From UTCFX2 sp963726375 (GTDB lineage: Bacteria; Chloroflexota; Anaerolineae; Anaerolineales; UBA4823), in assembly GCA_963726375.1 (NCBI GenBank), contig CAVSCE010000006.1, positions 1-64,000 on the forward strand: a stretch of DNA of 64,000 nt, given 5' to 3'. Every line of letters begins with the position of its first letter. Within the stretch, counting starts at the first letter, position 1. A program made the translations under genes and the position numbers. Shown here piece after piece: positions 46,433 to 56,646 of this stretch. Under the pieces are notes generated by a model. It saw only the letters and a program-made list of their open reading frames with translations. It did not search any database and was not told the DNA's origin.

Positions 46433-46501
46433 AAAGTAAGAATGATCAAAAAATCTGCTTATTAAGCGAGCTATTTTATCTCGAGCAAGATAAGAAATGG
46501 A

Positions 46502-47682
46502 TTATCCTTGATCTAATATTCCCTGGAGCTCAGCTGCGAACAGCTTGCTCTTATCGTCTTCTGCCACAATTTTAATCTGATCGGAACTTTGTATTCCAAG
46601 CCCGAGTTCAACGGCATGGGCAATCTGGTCCAGGTCAAAAATCCTGCCGTTTGCAACTTCGGGTGTGGTTCCGAAATAGCGCAGAATTGCCACTCCCACA
46701 GCATCGATAGCGATTTCGATCACGCCCAGCAAGCATGACTTCTGGTCTGATGAGTTTGCCTTGATCTGGCCCACCGCTCGCAAATGCTTCCACCCCGTCC
46801 ATGACAATTAATGCTGGTTGATAAGCAGTATTGATCTCAGCGATCATCATCCGTTGAAATTCTGAATTGTGCAGCTCGCTCATGTAGTTGTATTTATCTC
46901 CGGGGATGTGCTTCGCAACCAATCCGACTGAGTTCTTCAACGACATGGTGAAATGCCCGCCATATCGGTGGGTCTTTAAACAGCAAGCCTGGACGACAGC
47001 ACCTGAATCCATGCACGCCCTGGCAAATGGAAATCCTTGCTTCCAATGGCTGCCCGGGGGCTGGATCATTTCCCAACCGGAGGCATCCAATTCATCCAGC
47101 ACGAGCGTTTTAATACCCAATTCTGCTGCCAGATCGAAAACACCCAGCTTCTGCATCACCTGCCGGGTATTCCCCATTCCACTTCGATCTCCTAACTCGA
47201 TTTTCGATGCTCCCATTTCTTGCAGCTTCAGGACCAGCTCTCTGAGGACATCAGGGTGTGTTGAACCAGGAGCTGGGTCAGCGCTGTTGAAATTGGGCTT
47301 TAGAAATACATTTTTGTCTGTAAATGAATTAATCCCTAGCAGGTCAATCGCGAGGCGGACACCTTTCGACCGGTTGCTGGTTCTAACCAATGCTATTTTT
47401 GCGATTCCGCTTTCATCTGGAGGGATTGCAGGTTCGCTGGTTAGATCCGGCTGGTTTGTCGACTGAGGCTCGGTTTCTGTCGGTGAGGGGCTTTCCGATA
47501 ACGCTCGAGATGCTGTTGGTACCAACTTTTGATCTGGTGTGGGGGTGAAGGACTCTGGGTCCAACCCGACTTTCTGGCAGGCGCTCAAGAATGCTGCCAT
47601 ACCTGCAGCTCCTCCGATGGCACCCACCAATCTTAGGAATTCTCTTCGTTGAATGCTATGATGTGAATTCTTGATTCTTCAC
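46502..47682 (-). CDS. DUF362 protein with Tat signal and lipobox (frameshifted)
   Basis: An exported protein of about 390 residues. On the minus strand, the reading frame opens with a twin-arginine signal (Q-R-R-E-F-L-R-L-V-G) and a lipobox-like A-F-L-S-A-C, then a Pro/Ser/Thr-rich linker. The DUF362 domain follows (L-K-P-N-F-N-S-A-D, L-G-D-R-S-G-M-G, C-C-L-K-T-H-R-Y-G-G-H-F). The likely GTG start at 47682 needs one shift near 47670. A second shift near 46745 links to the C-terminal frame ending at 46502. DUF362 is of unknown function and often sits near Fe-S proteins. No ferredoxin motif is fused here. Confidence 0.75.
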
Positions 47683-47817
47683 CGTTAATACCTTTTGCTA
47701 ATAAGCAACAATCAAACACCGATATAAAGAAGAAACTTCTACTTTTCCGAATTGTTGATGAAATTATAGCGTATCGGTATGGGTAAACAACCTATAACAA
47801 CAGGTGCTTTATAAACC

Positions 47818-48599
47818 TTAAGAATTACTCACCAAAGAGTACAAATCTGCAATCGAGTTGATCTGGTAATCTGGTTGCACAGGACCTTCCAGTTCGACCG
47901 GGTCATATTCACCCGTCCGGACTAAAATTGAAGTGAGTCCGAACTCCAGTGCGCCTTTAATATCAGCACCCACCCGATCACCGATTGCGGCAACCTGATT
48001 TTTTTCAAATTCATAGATTGAAAAGCGCAATCAAACGCAAACGGATTGGGTTTGCCGATATATGTAGCCTTGACTGAAGATGCCAGCTCCAGAAGCCTGA
48101 CCCAGGCACCTACATTCAATTCCAATTCACCCATACTGGTGTCGAGAAGCTCAGACGTCATCCCTATCAACTTTGCGCCCTTCCGGAGCACGCGTACAGC
48201 ATGATTTAGATGGTCAAAATCAAAGTTTGTGCGGTTATCACCAACGACAATATATTCCGGGTTGTAAGGATCGTGGATGAAATCGACGAATTCCTCCACA
48301 CCTTCTCTTTCAAGCATTAACAGGATCGAACGAGGATTTATGTTGCGTAAGAATACTGCTGTCAGGTATGAAGCTGTCAGCACTTCATTCTCATAAACAT
48401 CAAATCCCTGCTGAACCAGGCGTTCGGTGCAGGAACGGCGGCTTTTCAAGGTGCTATTGGTCAAAAACCGCAGCATAAAACCGATCGACCGGAAAGAACT
48501 GATTGCTTCAATGGCTCCAGGAATTACTAATCCCTGGAATGTGAGCACCCCGTCGATATCAAAGATCATTCCCTTGATTTCCGAAAGATTTTTCTGCAT
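47818..48599 (-). CDS. HAD-IIA (NagD-like) phosphatase (frameshifted)
   Basis: A haloacid-dehalogenase-fold hydrolase of about 260 residues. G-M-I-F-D-I-D-G-V-L-T carries the nucleophile Asp, R-F-L-T-N-S-T is motif II, and, after a frame shift near 48025, A-I-G-D-R-V-G-A-D-I-K-G-A is motif IV. K-P-N-P-F-A-F near residue 190 is motif III. The type-IIA cap points to a small phosphate substrate, as in NagD or phosphoglycolate phosphatase-like enzymes. It may dephosphorylate a sugar or acid phosphate. It is on the opposite strand to the flanking clusters; no partner is obvious. Confidence 0.85.
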
Positions 48600-48809
48600 T
48601 GTTTAGCTTTCTCTTTAATGTCGCTAATTCCCTTTTCCTGGTAAGGTTCAATGATGGAGAGAGGAATTAAAAACACCTGCATTATAATGTTTGGGCTGAT
48701 CGAAACCTGGATGATTTTACTTTTTATGAGGTTTCTGCGAGAGAAATAAGGAATTATCAGATTACGTGTAAAATTGAGAAGCAAAAATCTTTCTTTGCTG
48801 GATGAGAGT

Positions 48810-49113
48810 ATGGACGAGATTGCACTGCGAGAATTATTGGAATTGGTTCGTGAAAAAACCGTCCCTGTTGACGATGCAATCCAGGCAATGCGAAGGCTGC
48901 CCTTTGAGGATTTGGGTTTGCCGCCTGGATACCCATCGATCTTTACGGCAGGGATTTCCAGAAGTTCTGTTCTGCCTTGGGAAACGAACGGACCAGATTA
49001 TCCGAATAATGGAGAAGCTTGCTGAAGGAAAAGGACCTGTGCTGGTGACCCGCGCCTAACCAGAGGTGTTCGATGCAAGTATAGCAGGTGCTGACGGAAA
49101 TCTAATATTATGA
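48810..49113 (+). pseudogene. larB: Remnant of larB (N-terminal part only)
   Basis: The translation matches the N-terminal helical region of LarB, the enzyme that starts nickel-pincer cofactor synthesis: L-R-E-L-L-E-L-V-R, then, after a frame shift near 48930, R-L-D-T-H-R-S-L-R-Q-G-F-P-E-V-L-F and V-L-V-T-R-A. An in-frame stop at 49057-49059 follows, yet P-E-V-F-D-A-S continues the family sequence for some residues. The PurE-like catalytic domain, about 150 residues, is missing. Shift, stop and truncation together point to a real gene fragment. LarC, LarE and LarA are not in the window. Confidence 0.6.
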
Positions 49114-49491
49114 GTTAGGTCAGGTTACCGTACAACAAGTTCCCCATTTTTTTGGATTTTAACATCACCGTCAAGGAGTTATTATAAAAATTTTTAGCAA
49201 AGAATTCCGATAAAATCCGGGTTGGTTGACTTACAGTCGGGAATAGAATAGAATTTGTTGACGCCATAATAATAAATCGAATGCGTTGAACGAGTTAAAA
49301 CGATACAAAAAGAATCCCATCGCAGAGAACGCTCGGACGATTAATATCCTTTTTGGGCTTGGGAGATTGCCTGGTTTGAAAGCGGACTCGGGGAATTAGA
49401 AGGAAATCTGCAAATCTAAGGCCCTGTGACCATGGAATGCAAAATGGATTAAAAAATAGGTTTTTAAAGGCGGAATTGATTGAAGAGAAAA
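49114..49491 (+). promoter_or_regulatory. Upstream region of glgA with a sigma70-type promoter
   Basis: No gene is seen. TTGACT (49226-49231), a 17-bp spacer and TAGAAT (49249-49254) form a good promoter about 235 bases before the glgA start. The intervening leader shows no structure I can name. TGAAGAG just before ATG 49492 is a moderate ribosome binding site. Confidence 0.5.
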
Positions 49492-50962
49492 ATGAAGATA
49501 GTCATGATCGCCTCGGAAGGAGTACCTTTCGCAAAGACTGGAGGATTGGCAGATGTCGTTGGAGCTTTGCCGGGGGCTTTGCGCGAACTTGGACATAATG
49601 CAATTGTCATTCTTCCGAAATATTCATCAATTGATTCATATAGGTATCATTTGCAGCCGTTCCTGGGACCGCTCGGTGTTTGGATGGGCGATGTTCAGGA
49701 ATGGGCTTCAGTTTATAAAACTGAATATGAGGGTGTACCCACCTATTTCATAGAACAAGAAAAGTATTTCAACCGCTGGGGTTATTACCATGATGCTGAT
49801 ATGAATGACTACCTGGATAACCCAAGGAGATTTGGCTTCTTTACCCGGGCAGCGCTGCAATTATGCCGTGATATGGGGTTTGCTCCTGATATTGTCCATG
49901 TTCATGACTGGCAATCAGCGCTTGCACCGGGCTACATGAAAATATGGCATTGGGATGATCCTATTCTTGGATCTGCAGCCAGCGTATTGACCATCCATAA
50001 TATTGCATATCAGGGTGTATACGATGCAAGAGATTATTCATATTTAGGCCTTCAACCGGGGAATTTTCGAGCGGACAGGTTTGAAGATCATGGAAAAATC
50101 AATTTTCTAAAAGGTGGCATCCAGTATGCCGACATGCTGAACACGGTGAGTCCAACTTATGCTCGTGAAACACGCACTGGAGAAGGTGGTTCAGGGCTAT
50201 CATCGTATTTGATCAACCGGGGTGAAGATTATATCGGGATATTGAACGGGGTTGATTATCGGCTGTGGAATCCGTCAACCGATCAGCTGATCCCACAAAA
50301 CTACTCTGCCGAAGACATGCAGGGAAAAGCAGTGTGCAAACGTGAGCTTCAGAATTGCTTCATGCTTGATCTTAACCCCAATATCCCGATTATTGGAATA
50401 GTCAGCCGCCTGGTTGCACAAAAAGGACTGGCTCTTCTTGCACAGGTTATTGAACTGATCGTGAACAACATGACGGTCCAGGTTGTCCTTTTAGGAGCAG
50501 GAGATAAATACCTTTCGGATTATTATGGAGGTCTGCCAGCTCGATATCCAGGCAAAATCGGCAGTTATATCGGCTACAATGAAGAGATATCCCATTGGAT
50601 TGAAGCAGGCTCTGATTTCTTCCTGATGCCTTCTTTGTATGAACCCTGCGGTCTGAACCAGATTTATTCACTTCGATATGGGACGCTTCCGATAGTCAGG
50701 GCAACTGGAGGATTGGATGACACGGTGGATCAATACGATGAAAAGACCGGGGAAGGCAACGGATTTCAAATTCTGGGAAGCCAGCACTCAAGCTATTTAT
50801 TTCACCGTAGGATGGGCTGTGAGTACATTTTATGACCGGCGTGAGCACATCAATAAGATGATTGTGAAGGCAATGTCGCAAGATTATTCATGGACACGAA
50901 GCGCGATGGAATATGTTCGACTTTATGATCTTGCCTTGATAAAAAAAGGAGCAGTAAGATAA
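49492..50962 (+). CDS. glgA: Glycogen synthase, ADP-glucose type (frameshifted)
   Basis: Elongates alpha-1,4-glucan chains. The N-terminus M-K-I-V-M-I-A-S-E-G-V-P-F-A-K-T-G-G-L-A contains the ADP-glucose-binding K-T-G-G-L. H-D-W-Q-S-A-L-A-P, V-S-R-L-V-A-Q-K-G-L and P-S-L-Y-E-P-C-G-L-N-Q are the GT5 family signatures. The frame breaks near 50770-50795, and the next frame gives the remaining C-terminus to 50962. Length is about 490 residues. ATG 49492 is preferred to TTG 49480 because family members start at MKI. The stop overlaps the ATG of the next gene (TAATG), so these are co-translated. Confidence 0.93.
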
Positions 50963-51270
50963 TGACCCGCTTCTTTGTGGAAGGTCTATTTATACCCGGG
51001 CATACCCTGTCTAAGAAATCGAGTACCAGTCAAATGGAATCGAATATAGAACCATTTGCTCACCTTTTCTGGGCAGACACCCGTAAGGAAGCGCTTCAGA
51101 TGGCAAATGATGCCATTGAAGGTGGAAGCTGGGTTGAGGGTCCAACTGTCAGTGAAACCAGCGAAGAAAAACGGATGCGCGAGACCGGAGCACCAGAATT
51201 CCCTGGATTGTTCAGCCAAACTCAGATAGCGAAGGGGAAGAAAGCTGTAAAGACCAGCAGGATAAACTAG
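50962..51270 (+). CDS. Small conserved-looking protein of unknown function
   Basis: A 102-residue soluble protein I do not recognise by function. The central part (F-A-H-L-F-W-A-D-T-R-K-E-A-L-Q-M-A) looks like a small alpha/beta fold, and the C-terminus is basic. The start overlaps the glycogen synthase stop by one base, which supports it being a real translated gene. It may be the last gene of the glgA unit or the first of the signalling island. Confidence 0.6.
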   Translation: MTRFFVEGLFIPGHTLSKKSSTSQMESNIEPFAHLFWADTRKEALQMANDAIEGGSWVEGPTVSETSEEKRMRETGAPEFPGLFSQTQIAKGKKAVKTSRIN

Positions 51271-51341
51271 AAAATTGGCCAATTTAGTTTTTCCAGATTT
51301 TCAATTATTAATAGTGAGATTTGCTTGGCTGGAGAACTTTT

Positions 51342-51807
51342 ATGGATAAATTTGGAAAAATATTCGGAAAAAAGGATGAATCACCTCAAGTCTGGAGCAG
51401 ATCATTCCTCCGACCCGATTTATCCATCGGAAAGCGAGTCCCAAAAACCATCCGGGCAGAACAGCAACCCTGAACAAATGGCAGAAAAAATTGCGCACGA
51501 AACGTTTGGCTTAAAATTCATCTTCAATTCAGGCGAAGAAATCCTCTTCGAGACTCTACCGATCACGATCGGACGAGGGGAGAATAATGACCTCGTTATT
51601 GAGGATGATACGGTCTCGATGGTCCACGCACTGGTTTATTTTGACGAACGTGTGCAAGATGTCTGCATCGCTGATCAAAGCTCTCTGAATGGCGTTCTGA
51701 TTGACGAATTCCCCACGCGATGTAATGTCCTCCATGACGGGGTCAAAATTCGTGTAGGGGGAACGAGCTTTCGCTTTCGGGACACTGGATTTATTCACGC
51801 CCAGTGA
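51342..51807 (+). CDS. FHA-domain protein (frameshifted)
   Basis: A short phosphothreonine-binding protein. The FHA domain occupies the C-terminal 100 residues: P-I-T-I-G-R-G-E-N-N-D-L-V-I, V-S-M-V-H-A-L-V-Y and S-S-L-N-G-V-L-I-D give the conserved Gly-Arg, Ser, His and Asn. The start is probably ATG 51342 (M-D-K-F-G-K-I-F-G-K-K-D-E-S-P-Q) with GGAGAA upstream. The frame shifts between about 51375 and 51400, in the linker. It probably recognises Thr-phosphorylated partners of the kinases encoded downstream. Confidence 0.8.
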
Positions 51808-51829
51808 TGTTGTTCAAATGAGGCCAGTG

Positions 51830-53611
51830 ATGATTGATTGCCCAAACTGTCATACAGAAAATCGACCTGACGCCAGATACTGTGTCAATTGTTCCTGCAT
51901 TCTGCAGGAATCCCAAACCACAACCCAGCCGCTGAACGGATTCACTGAGAAGAAGAGCGCGAGTTTCATCGCCCCGCACACTCGACGACTTGAAGATGTC
52001 CGACCTGGAAGGACGAAACCACTAGGATCAAAGAGACCTTTTCTTCAGCGTCCGGAGGGGGCAATTTTTGGGGATAATTATCTAAGTCTGGGTTTGTATG
52101 AAAGTGGTCAAGATCGTTACTCATATGATGTAATATTCCTTAACCAAGCCGATGTGATGGTCATAAGGATTTGTCCAAATCCTGATTGCGGGGCAATATT
52201 TCCTCCCAGGAGCGAAACCCATGAGATGTTCTGCACGGATTGCGGCCATTCGCTTGTCGAAGGGGGAAAGGACCTGTTATTGATTGAGACACAATTTTCT
52301 ATCCCAGATGTGATTATGAGGCTGGCTGCTAAGGGTCTTTCTCATGGAAGCGTCCGTGCGCCTCTAGCTGCGTTTGTCGAAAATATTGGAGATGAAGTCC
52401 GCAACTGTCTGGTCACCTCAAAAGTTCAAAAATTACCTCCGGATCTTAAAGGAACATTCTCGATTGTACAATCGCTTGAGATGGGGGCTTCTCTGGCTCG
52501 AGGATTAGATTATTTGCACGACAACGGTTTCCATTTCAACGGTCGTATCGATCACAAGAGTATTGGAAAAGTCGGAGAGCGAGCGGTATGGGTGGATTTT
52601 TCTGGCGGAACACACCATCCTGATGGGTATGTAACCGATCGGCTTCCAGACACTCGGTCACTAGCAAAGCTGGTATATTTTTGGCTGACTGGTGAAGATC
52701 AATTCTCTCCGGATCTCACGATGACTGCAAACCTGCTCCGACCTTTTGATCTTTGCATCAATACAGAAACAGTCAAGACTGGAGCAGAATTTGCCAGGCT
52801 ACTGCAGGATGCTTTGGATGATGTCGATAACTCCTTTTATGGAAAGATCGAGTCATACCAACAGAGTGATGTCGGTAAAGTGAGACATTTGAACGAAGAC
52901 AGCCTTATGGCCTGTAAGTTCGACCGAACCCGGCAGTCAAAGAATCAAGCACTGGGTGTTTTTGTGGTCGCGGATGGTATGGGAGGTCATGAAAGTGGTG
53001 AAATTGCAAGCGGGCTGATCGTGGATACTTTTTTCAGGAGCTCATCCCAGGAATTGATCCCGGCATTTCTTGAAGGGAAGCAGGGAGATATTAAAAATTG
53101 GCTGAGGAAAACAGTTGAGACATCAAACCGGCAGGTGTATGATTTCCGCCGTTCCTCGGGGACAGACATGGGCTCAACTCTGGTAGCAGCAGTAATCCTT
53201 GGAAACCGGATGGAAATCACCCATATTGGGGACAGCCGAGCCTACCTGCTCCACAACCACCAAATCCGACAATTGACAATTGACCATTCATTGGTTGAAC
53301 GCATGATCGCTGCAAATCAAATTTCACGTGAAGATGCTCGCCGCCACCCTCAACGAAATGTAATTTATCGAACGGTTGGTGATAAAACCAATATTGAAGT
53401 CGATTTGATTGAACTGAGGCTGGATGATCAAGACCTTGTATTATTATGTTCAGATGGATTGAGTGGGATGGTTGAAGACGAAATGATCAAACAAATCATC
53501 GAAAGCGCATGTTCTCTTAAGGAAGCATGCGAAAACTTAGTTCGAACTGCAAACGCCGCTGGTGGAACCGACAATATTTCGGTGATCCTGGTGAAAATGA
53601 TTAAAAGTTGA
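51830..53611 (+). CDS. Zinc ribbon-pseudokinase-PP2C phosphatase fusion
   Basis: About 593 residues in three parts. Residues 1-25 are a zinc ribbon (C-P-N-C...Y-C-V-N-C). A central region of about 300 residues, including a second zinc knuckle (C-P-N-P-D-C...C-T-D-C-G), looks like a degenerate protein kinase: A-R-G-L-D-Y-L-H-D-N-G-F-H-F-N-G-R-I-D-H where HRD-x-K would be, and V-W-V-D-F-S-G-G in place of DFG. The C-terminal 250 residues are a PP2C domain with all metal motifs (V-A-D-G-M-G-G-H, I-G-D-S-R-A-Y, C-S-D-G-L-S-G, G-G-T-D-N-I-S). ATG 51830 is preferred, with GAGG at 51820; ATG 51818 adds four residues. It would dephosphorylate local kinase targets. Confidence 0.83.
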   Translation: MIDCPNCHTENRPDARYCVNCSCILQESQTTTQPLNGFTEKKSASFIAPHTRRLEDVRPGRTKPLGSKRPFLQRPEGAIFGDNYLSLGLYESGQDRYSYDVIFLNQADVMVIRICPNPDCGAIFPPRSETHEMFCTDCGHSLVEGGKDLLLIETQFSIPDVIMRLAAKGLSHGSVRAPLAAFVENIGDEVRNCLVTSKVQKLPPDLKGTFSIVQSLEMGASLARGLDYLHDNGFHFNGRIDHKSIGKVGERAVWVDFSGGTHHPDGYVTDRLPDTRSLAKLVYFWLTGEDQFSPDLTMTANLLRPFDLCINTETVKTGAEFARLLQDALDDVDNSFYGKIESYQQSDVGKVRHLNEDSLMACKFDRTRQSKNQALGVFVVADGMGGHESGEIASGLIVDTFFRSSSQELIPAFLEGKQGDIKNWLRKTVETSNRQVYDFRRSSGTDMGSTLVAAVILGNRMEITHIGDSRAYLLHNHQIRQLTIDHSLVERMIAANQISREDARRHPQRNVIYRTVGDKTNIEVDLIELRLDDQDLVLLCSDGLSGMVEDEMIKQIIESACSLKEACENLVRTANAAGGTDNISVILVKMIKS

Positions 53612-53733
53612 CGAAACCCTGTGATGCTAGTTGATAGTAAGAAAAACACACTAAATGTTGAATTGACAGAAGAATTTTGGGCATCATGAAATTGGAGACT
53701 TGGACAAGAACCGCTTGTATTGGAGATGAATAA

Positions 53734-54414
53734 ATGGTCAATATCCTATGCCCCAGCTGTAAGACGTCCGCGCCGCCAGGAGCGGTATTTTGTGATAATT
53801 GCGGGTTTGATCTTCGGTCTGTTTCTATAGGAGGTGAAAAACCACATCAGCCGGCACCTCCGGTCAGTCCCGGATTGATTGATGAAATCATCTGTTCAAA
53901 TTGCCGTCATCCGAATATCAAGGGATCACTATTCTGTGAAAACTGCGGGGCCCAGCTATTGCAGAAACCAGCAGTTCAGGTTCCAATAATAGAACCTTTC
54001 TCGCATCCGCCTGATCTTCCATTGGCAGAGGAAACTCCTGGGCTTGGTTTGGAGATTAATCAGTCTATAGAAGCAGCTGTGGAATTCAATCCTGGTCGAT
54101 TGGTCATCCAGGCCAAAAATATTTCCATTCCGATCCCTACCGGCAACCAATCGGTGATGATTGGACGAGAAGATCCGGTCAGTGGGATTTTTCCTGAAAT
54201 TGATCTGGATCCATATGGGGGGCATGAAGCTGGGGTTGGTCGCAGGCACGCACGATTAATTATCGAACAGGGTCAAATATTTATTGAGGATCTGGACAGC
54301 GTTAATGGGACGGCAGTGAACAAGCAAAAGCTCGAGCCGCGCAAACCTCGGGCAATTCGAAATGGTGATGAGCTGCGGTTCGGGAAGCTGCTAGTCATCT
54401 ATTTGAGCGAGTGA
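53734..54414 (+). CDS. Double zinc-ribbon FHA protein
   Basis: A 226-residue cytoplasmic protein. Two zinc ribbons (C-P-S-C...F-C-D-N-C-G and C-S-N-C...F-C-E-N-C-G) occupy residues 1-75. A linker leads to a C-terminal FHA domain: V-M-I-G-R-E-D-P, V-G-R-R-H-A-R-L-I and D-S-V-N-G-T-A-V-N. It differs from the FHA protein at 51342 by its ribbons and an insertion after G-R-E. It is likely to bind phosphothreonine on a signalling partner. It starts 122 bases after the PP2C fusion. Confidence 0.88.
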   Translation: MVNILCPSCKTSAPPGAVFCDNCGFDLRSVSIGGEKPHQPAPPVSPGLIDEIICSNCRHPNIKGSLFCENCGAQLLQKPAVQVPIIEPFSHPPDLPLAEETPGLGLEINQSIEAAVEFNPGRLVIQAKNISIPIPTGNQSVMIGREDPVSGIFPEIDLDPYGGHEAGVGRRHARLIIEQGQIFIEDLDSVNGTAVNKQKLEPRKPRAIRNGDELRFGKLLVIYLSE

Positions 54415-54505
54415 GATCTTTTTATGATTCTTTCTTTTGGAAAGCTGCTTAGATGATATCCGGTTACAGGTGATTTCTTCCTCCTGATTATGATGGTGTT
54501 TTGGA

Positions 54506-56537
54506 ATGGCGTTTAGCGCAGGAGATGTCCTTCAAAACCGCTACCGAATCGTCAAACTCCTGGCGCAAGGTGGATTTGGTACGCTGTACCGCGCCTGGGA
54601 TTCGGTGCTTGGCAGACCTTGTGTGGTGAAAGAAAACCTTGCCACAACACAAGAAGGGCAGCGGCAGTTTCTTCGTGAAGCAAAAATCCTGGCGAATTTA
54701 AGTCATCCAAACTTACCTCGTGTGACCGACCATTTTCTCATCCCCAGGCAAGGACAATATCTTGTGATGGATTTTGTTGAAGGTCAGGACCTTCAACAAA
54801 TGATCGAGGACCGAGGTGGTCCTTTTCCGGAAGCCCGTGTTCTCCCATGGGCAAGCCAGATATGTGACGCGCTGGCATTCCTCCATTCACAAACGCCTCC
54901 TGTTATCCATCGGGATGTAAAACCCGCAAACATAAGAATTACTCCTGAGAACAAGGCTGTTCTGGTGGACTTTGGAATCGCAAAAACGCTCGACCCATCC
55001 ATAAAAACGACATTAGGTGCTCAGGCTGTTTCACCAGGCTATTCACCTGTCGAGCAGTATGGGAAAGCAAAAACCGATGCTCGTTCGGATATTTATGCAC
55101 TTGGGGCAACCCTGTATACATTATTGACGGGTCAGGAGCCGCTGGAGAGCCTCCAGCGTGTCGTGCATGATCCATATGTGCCTCCCCGTCAGGTCAATCC
55201 CAATTTGTCCATGCGCATCTCTGCGGCGATAACCCGTTCGATGCAGCTGGATCCTTCCCAACGATTTCAGAATGCTGCCGATTTCAAGTCCGCCCTGACA
55301 CCACCGCCGCCAGTTCAAATTGCGCCTCCGGTACAGAATTATCAGTCTCCTGTAAAAGTATTATCGAGTTCATCTGCAACGAGGCCAATTCCATGGACCT
55401 GGATTACGGTGACCGTACTCCTTTCGATGATAATCCTGATCTTGATTTTACTCATGTTAAATCCAAAGGAGCAAGGTCCGACTCAGCTTTCTTATCCTTC
55501 TCAGTCAGCCACTCCTCAAGTCACGAAGAGTTTGACAGGCTTAGCAATCGTTTCTCCAACGGCGAATCAGGTACAAGAAAATTCGGAGGTGATCGTACCC
55601 ACATTAACGCCGCTTATTTACAAGGTGCAATCAGGCGACACGTGCTCAGAGATCGCTGAAGCGTTTGGAGTGTCGATTAGCGAAATTGTTAAAGTAAATC
55701 CAGAGATGGCTTCTGATTGTGGATTTCTTTACGCAGACCAAGCATTGCTCATCCCGCAGCCAGATGGTCCAATTTCCACACCTATTGCTATTCGTTCACC
55801 CAGACCACCCAGTCCCGAGGTTATTCAACTCTCTGAGCAAGATGGGATGTCCTTGGTCTACATCCCGGCAGGAGAATTTTCGATGGGGGCTGAAGAAGGC
55901 GATCCTGAAGCAGCTGAGTCTGAGAAACCTTTGCACCAGGTCTATCTAGATTCTTTCTGGATCGACTTAACGGAAGTTTCCAATCGGATGTACAAAGATT
56001 GCGTTCAGGCTGGGAGCTGTGAATACTCAAATGTTGGAAGTTCACAAACTCGACCCCAATACTTTGATGAAAAAGCTTATGACGACTTCCCTGTTATATC
56101 GGTCTCCTGGGAAAATGCTAAGCAATATTGCACATGGGCAGGCAGAAGGCTTCCAACTGAAGCCGAATGGGAAAAAGCAGCGCAGGACAGGTGATCGAGT
56201 TTTCCCTTGGGGGAATGAGCTGCCCAATCCACGCAGAGCAAATTTTGGGAATCAACTTGGGGATACAGCGATAATCAGTTCATACCCGGATGGCGCGAGC
56301 CCTTATGGCGTTCTAAACCTGGCTGGAAATGCCGCTGAGTGGGTGGCAGATTGGTATGGACCTTCTTATTATGAGGCCACAGATTATAAAAATCCAACTG
56401 GTCCGCAAACCGGAGAATTTAAGCTGATCCGTGGAGGCTCATGGTTTACTCAAGCCCAAGCACTCAGGGTTTCATCTCGACTTTGGAATTACCCTGGTCT
56501 TAGATCAGATACGGTAGGTTTTCGCTGTGCAAAGTAG
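54506..56537 (+). CDS. Ser/Thr kinase with membrane helix, LysM and FGE-type domains (frameshifted)
   Basis: About 677 residues. The kinase domain (about 1-265) is complete: G-Q-like loop A-Q-G-G-F-G-T-L-Y, C-V-V-K-E-N, V-I-H-R-D-V-K-P-A-N and V-D-F-G-I-A-K. A helix near residue 300 (W-T-W-I-T-V-T-V-L-L) anchors it. Outside, a LysM domain (Y-K-V-Q-S-G-D-T-C-S-E-I-A-E-A-F) would bind peptidoglycan-like glycans. The C-terminus is a formylglycine-generating-enzyme-type domain (V-Y-I-P-A-G-E-F-S-M-G, R-L-P-T-E-A-E-W-E, G-N-A-A-E-W-V, I-R-G-G-S-W). The frame shifts near 56190 within that domain. It could sense the cell wall and signal through the FHA proteins next to it. Confidence 0.87.
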
Positions 56538-56646
56538 CTTTCAGAAGCGTAAATTTCCAGGCTAACGTCTTTGTTTCTTTGGAGTAAAATGGTCGTATTC
56601 ATTTTTCTTCCAGAGCTTTTTCTATCGTTGTCATAGGAGGATCAAG

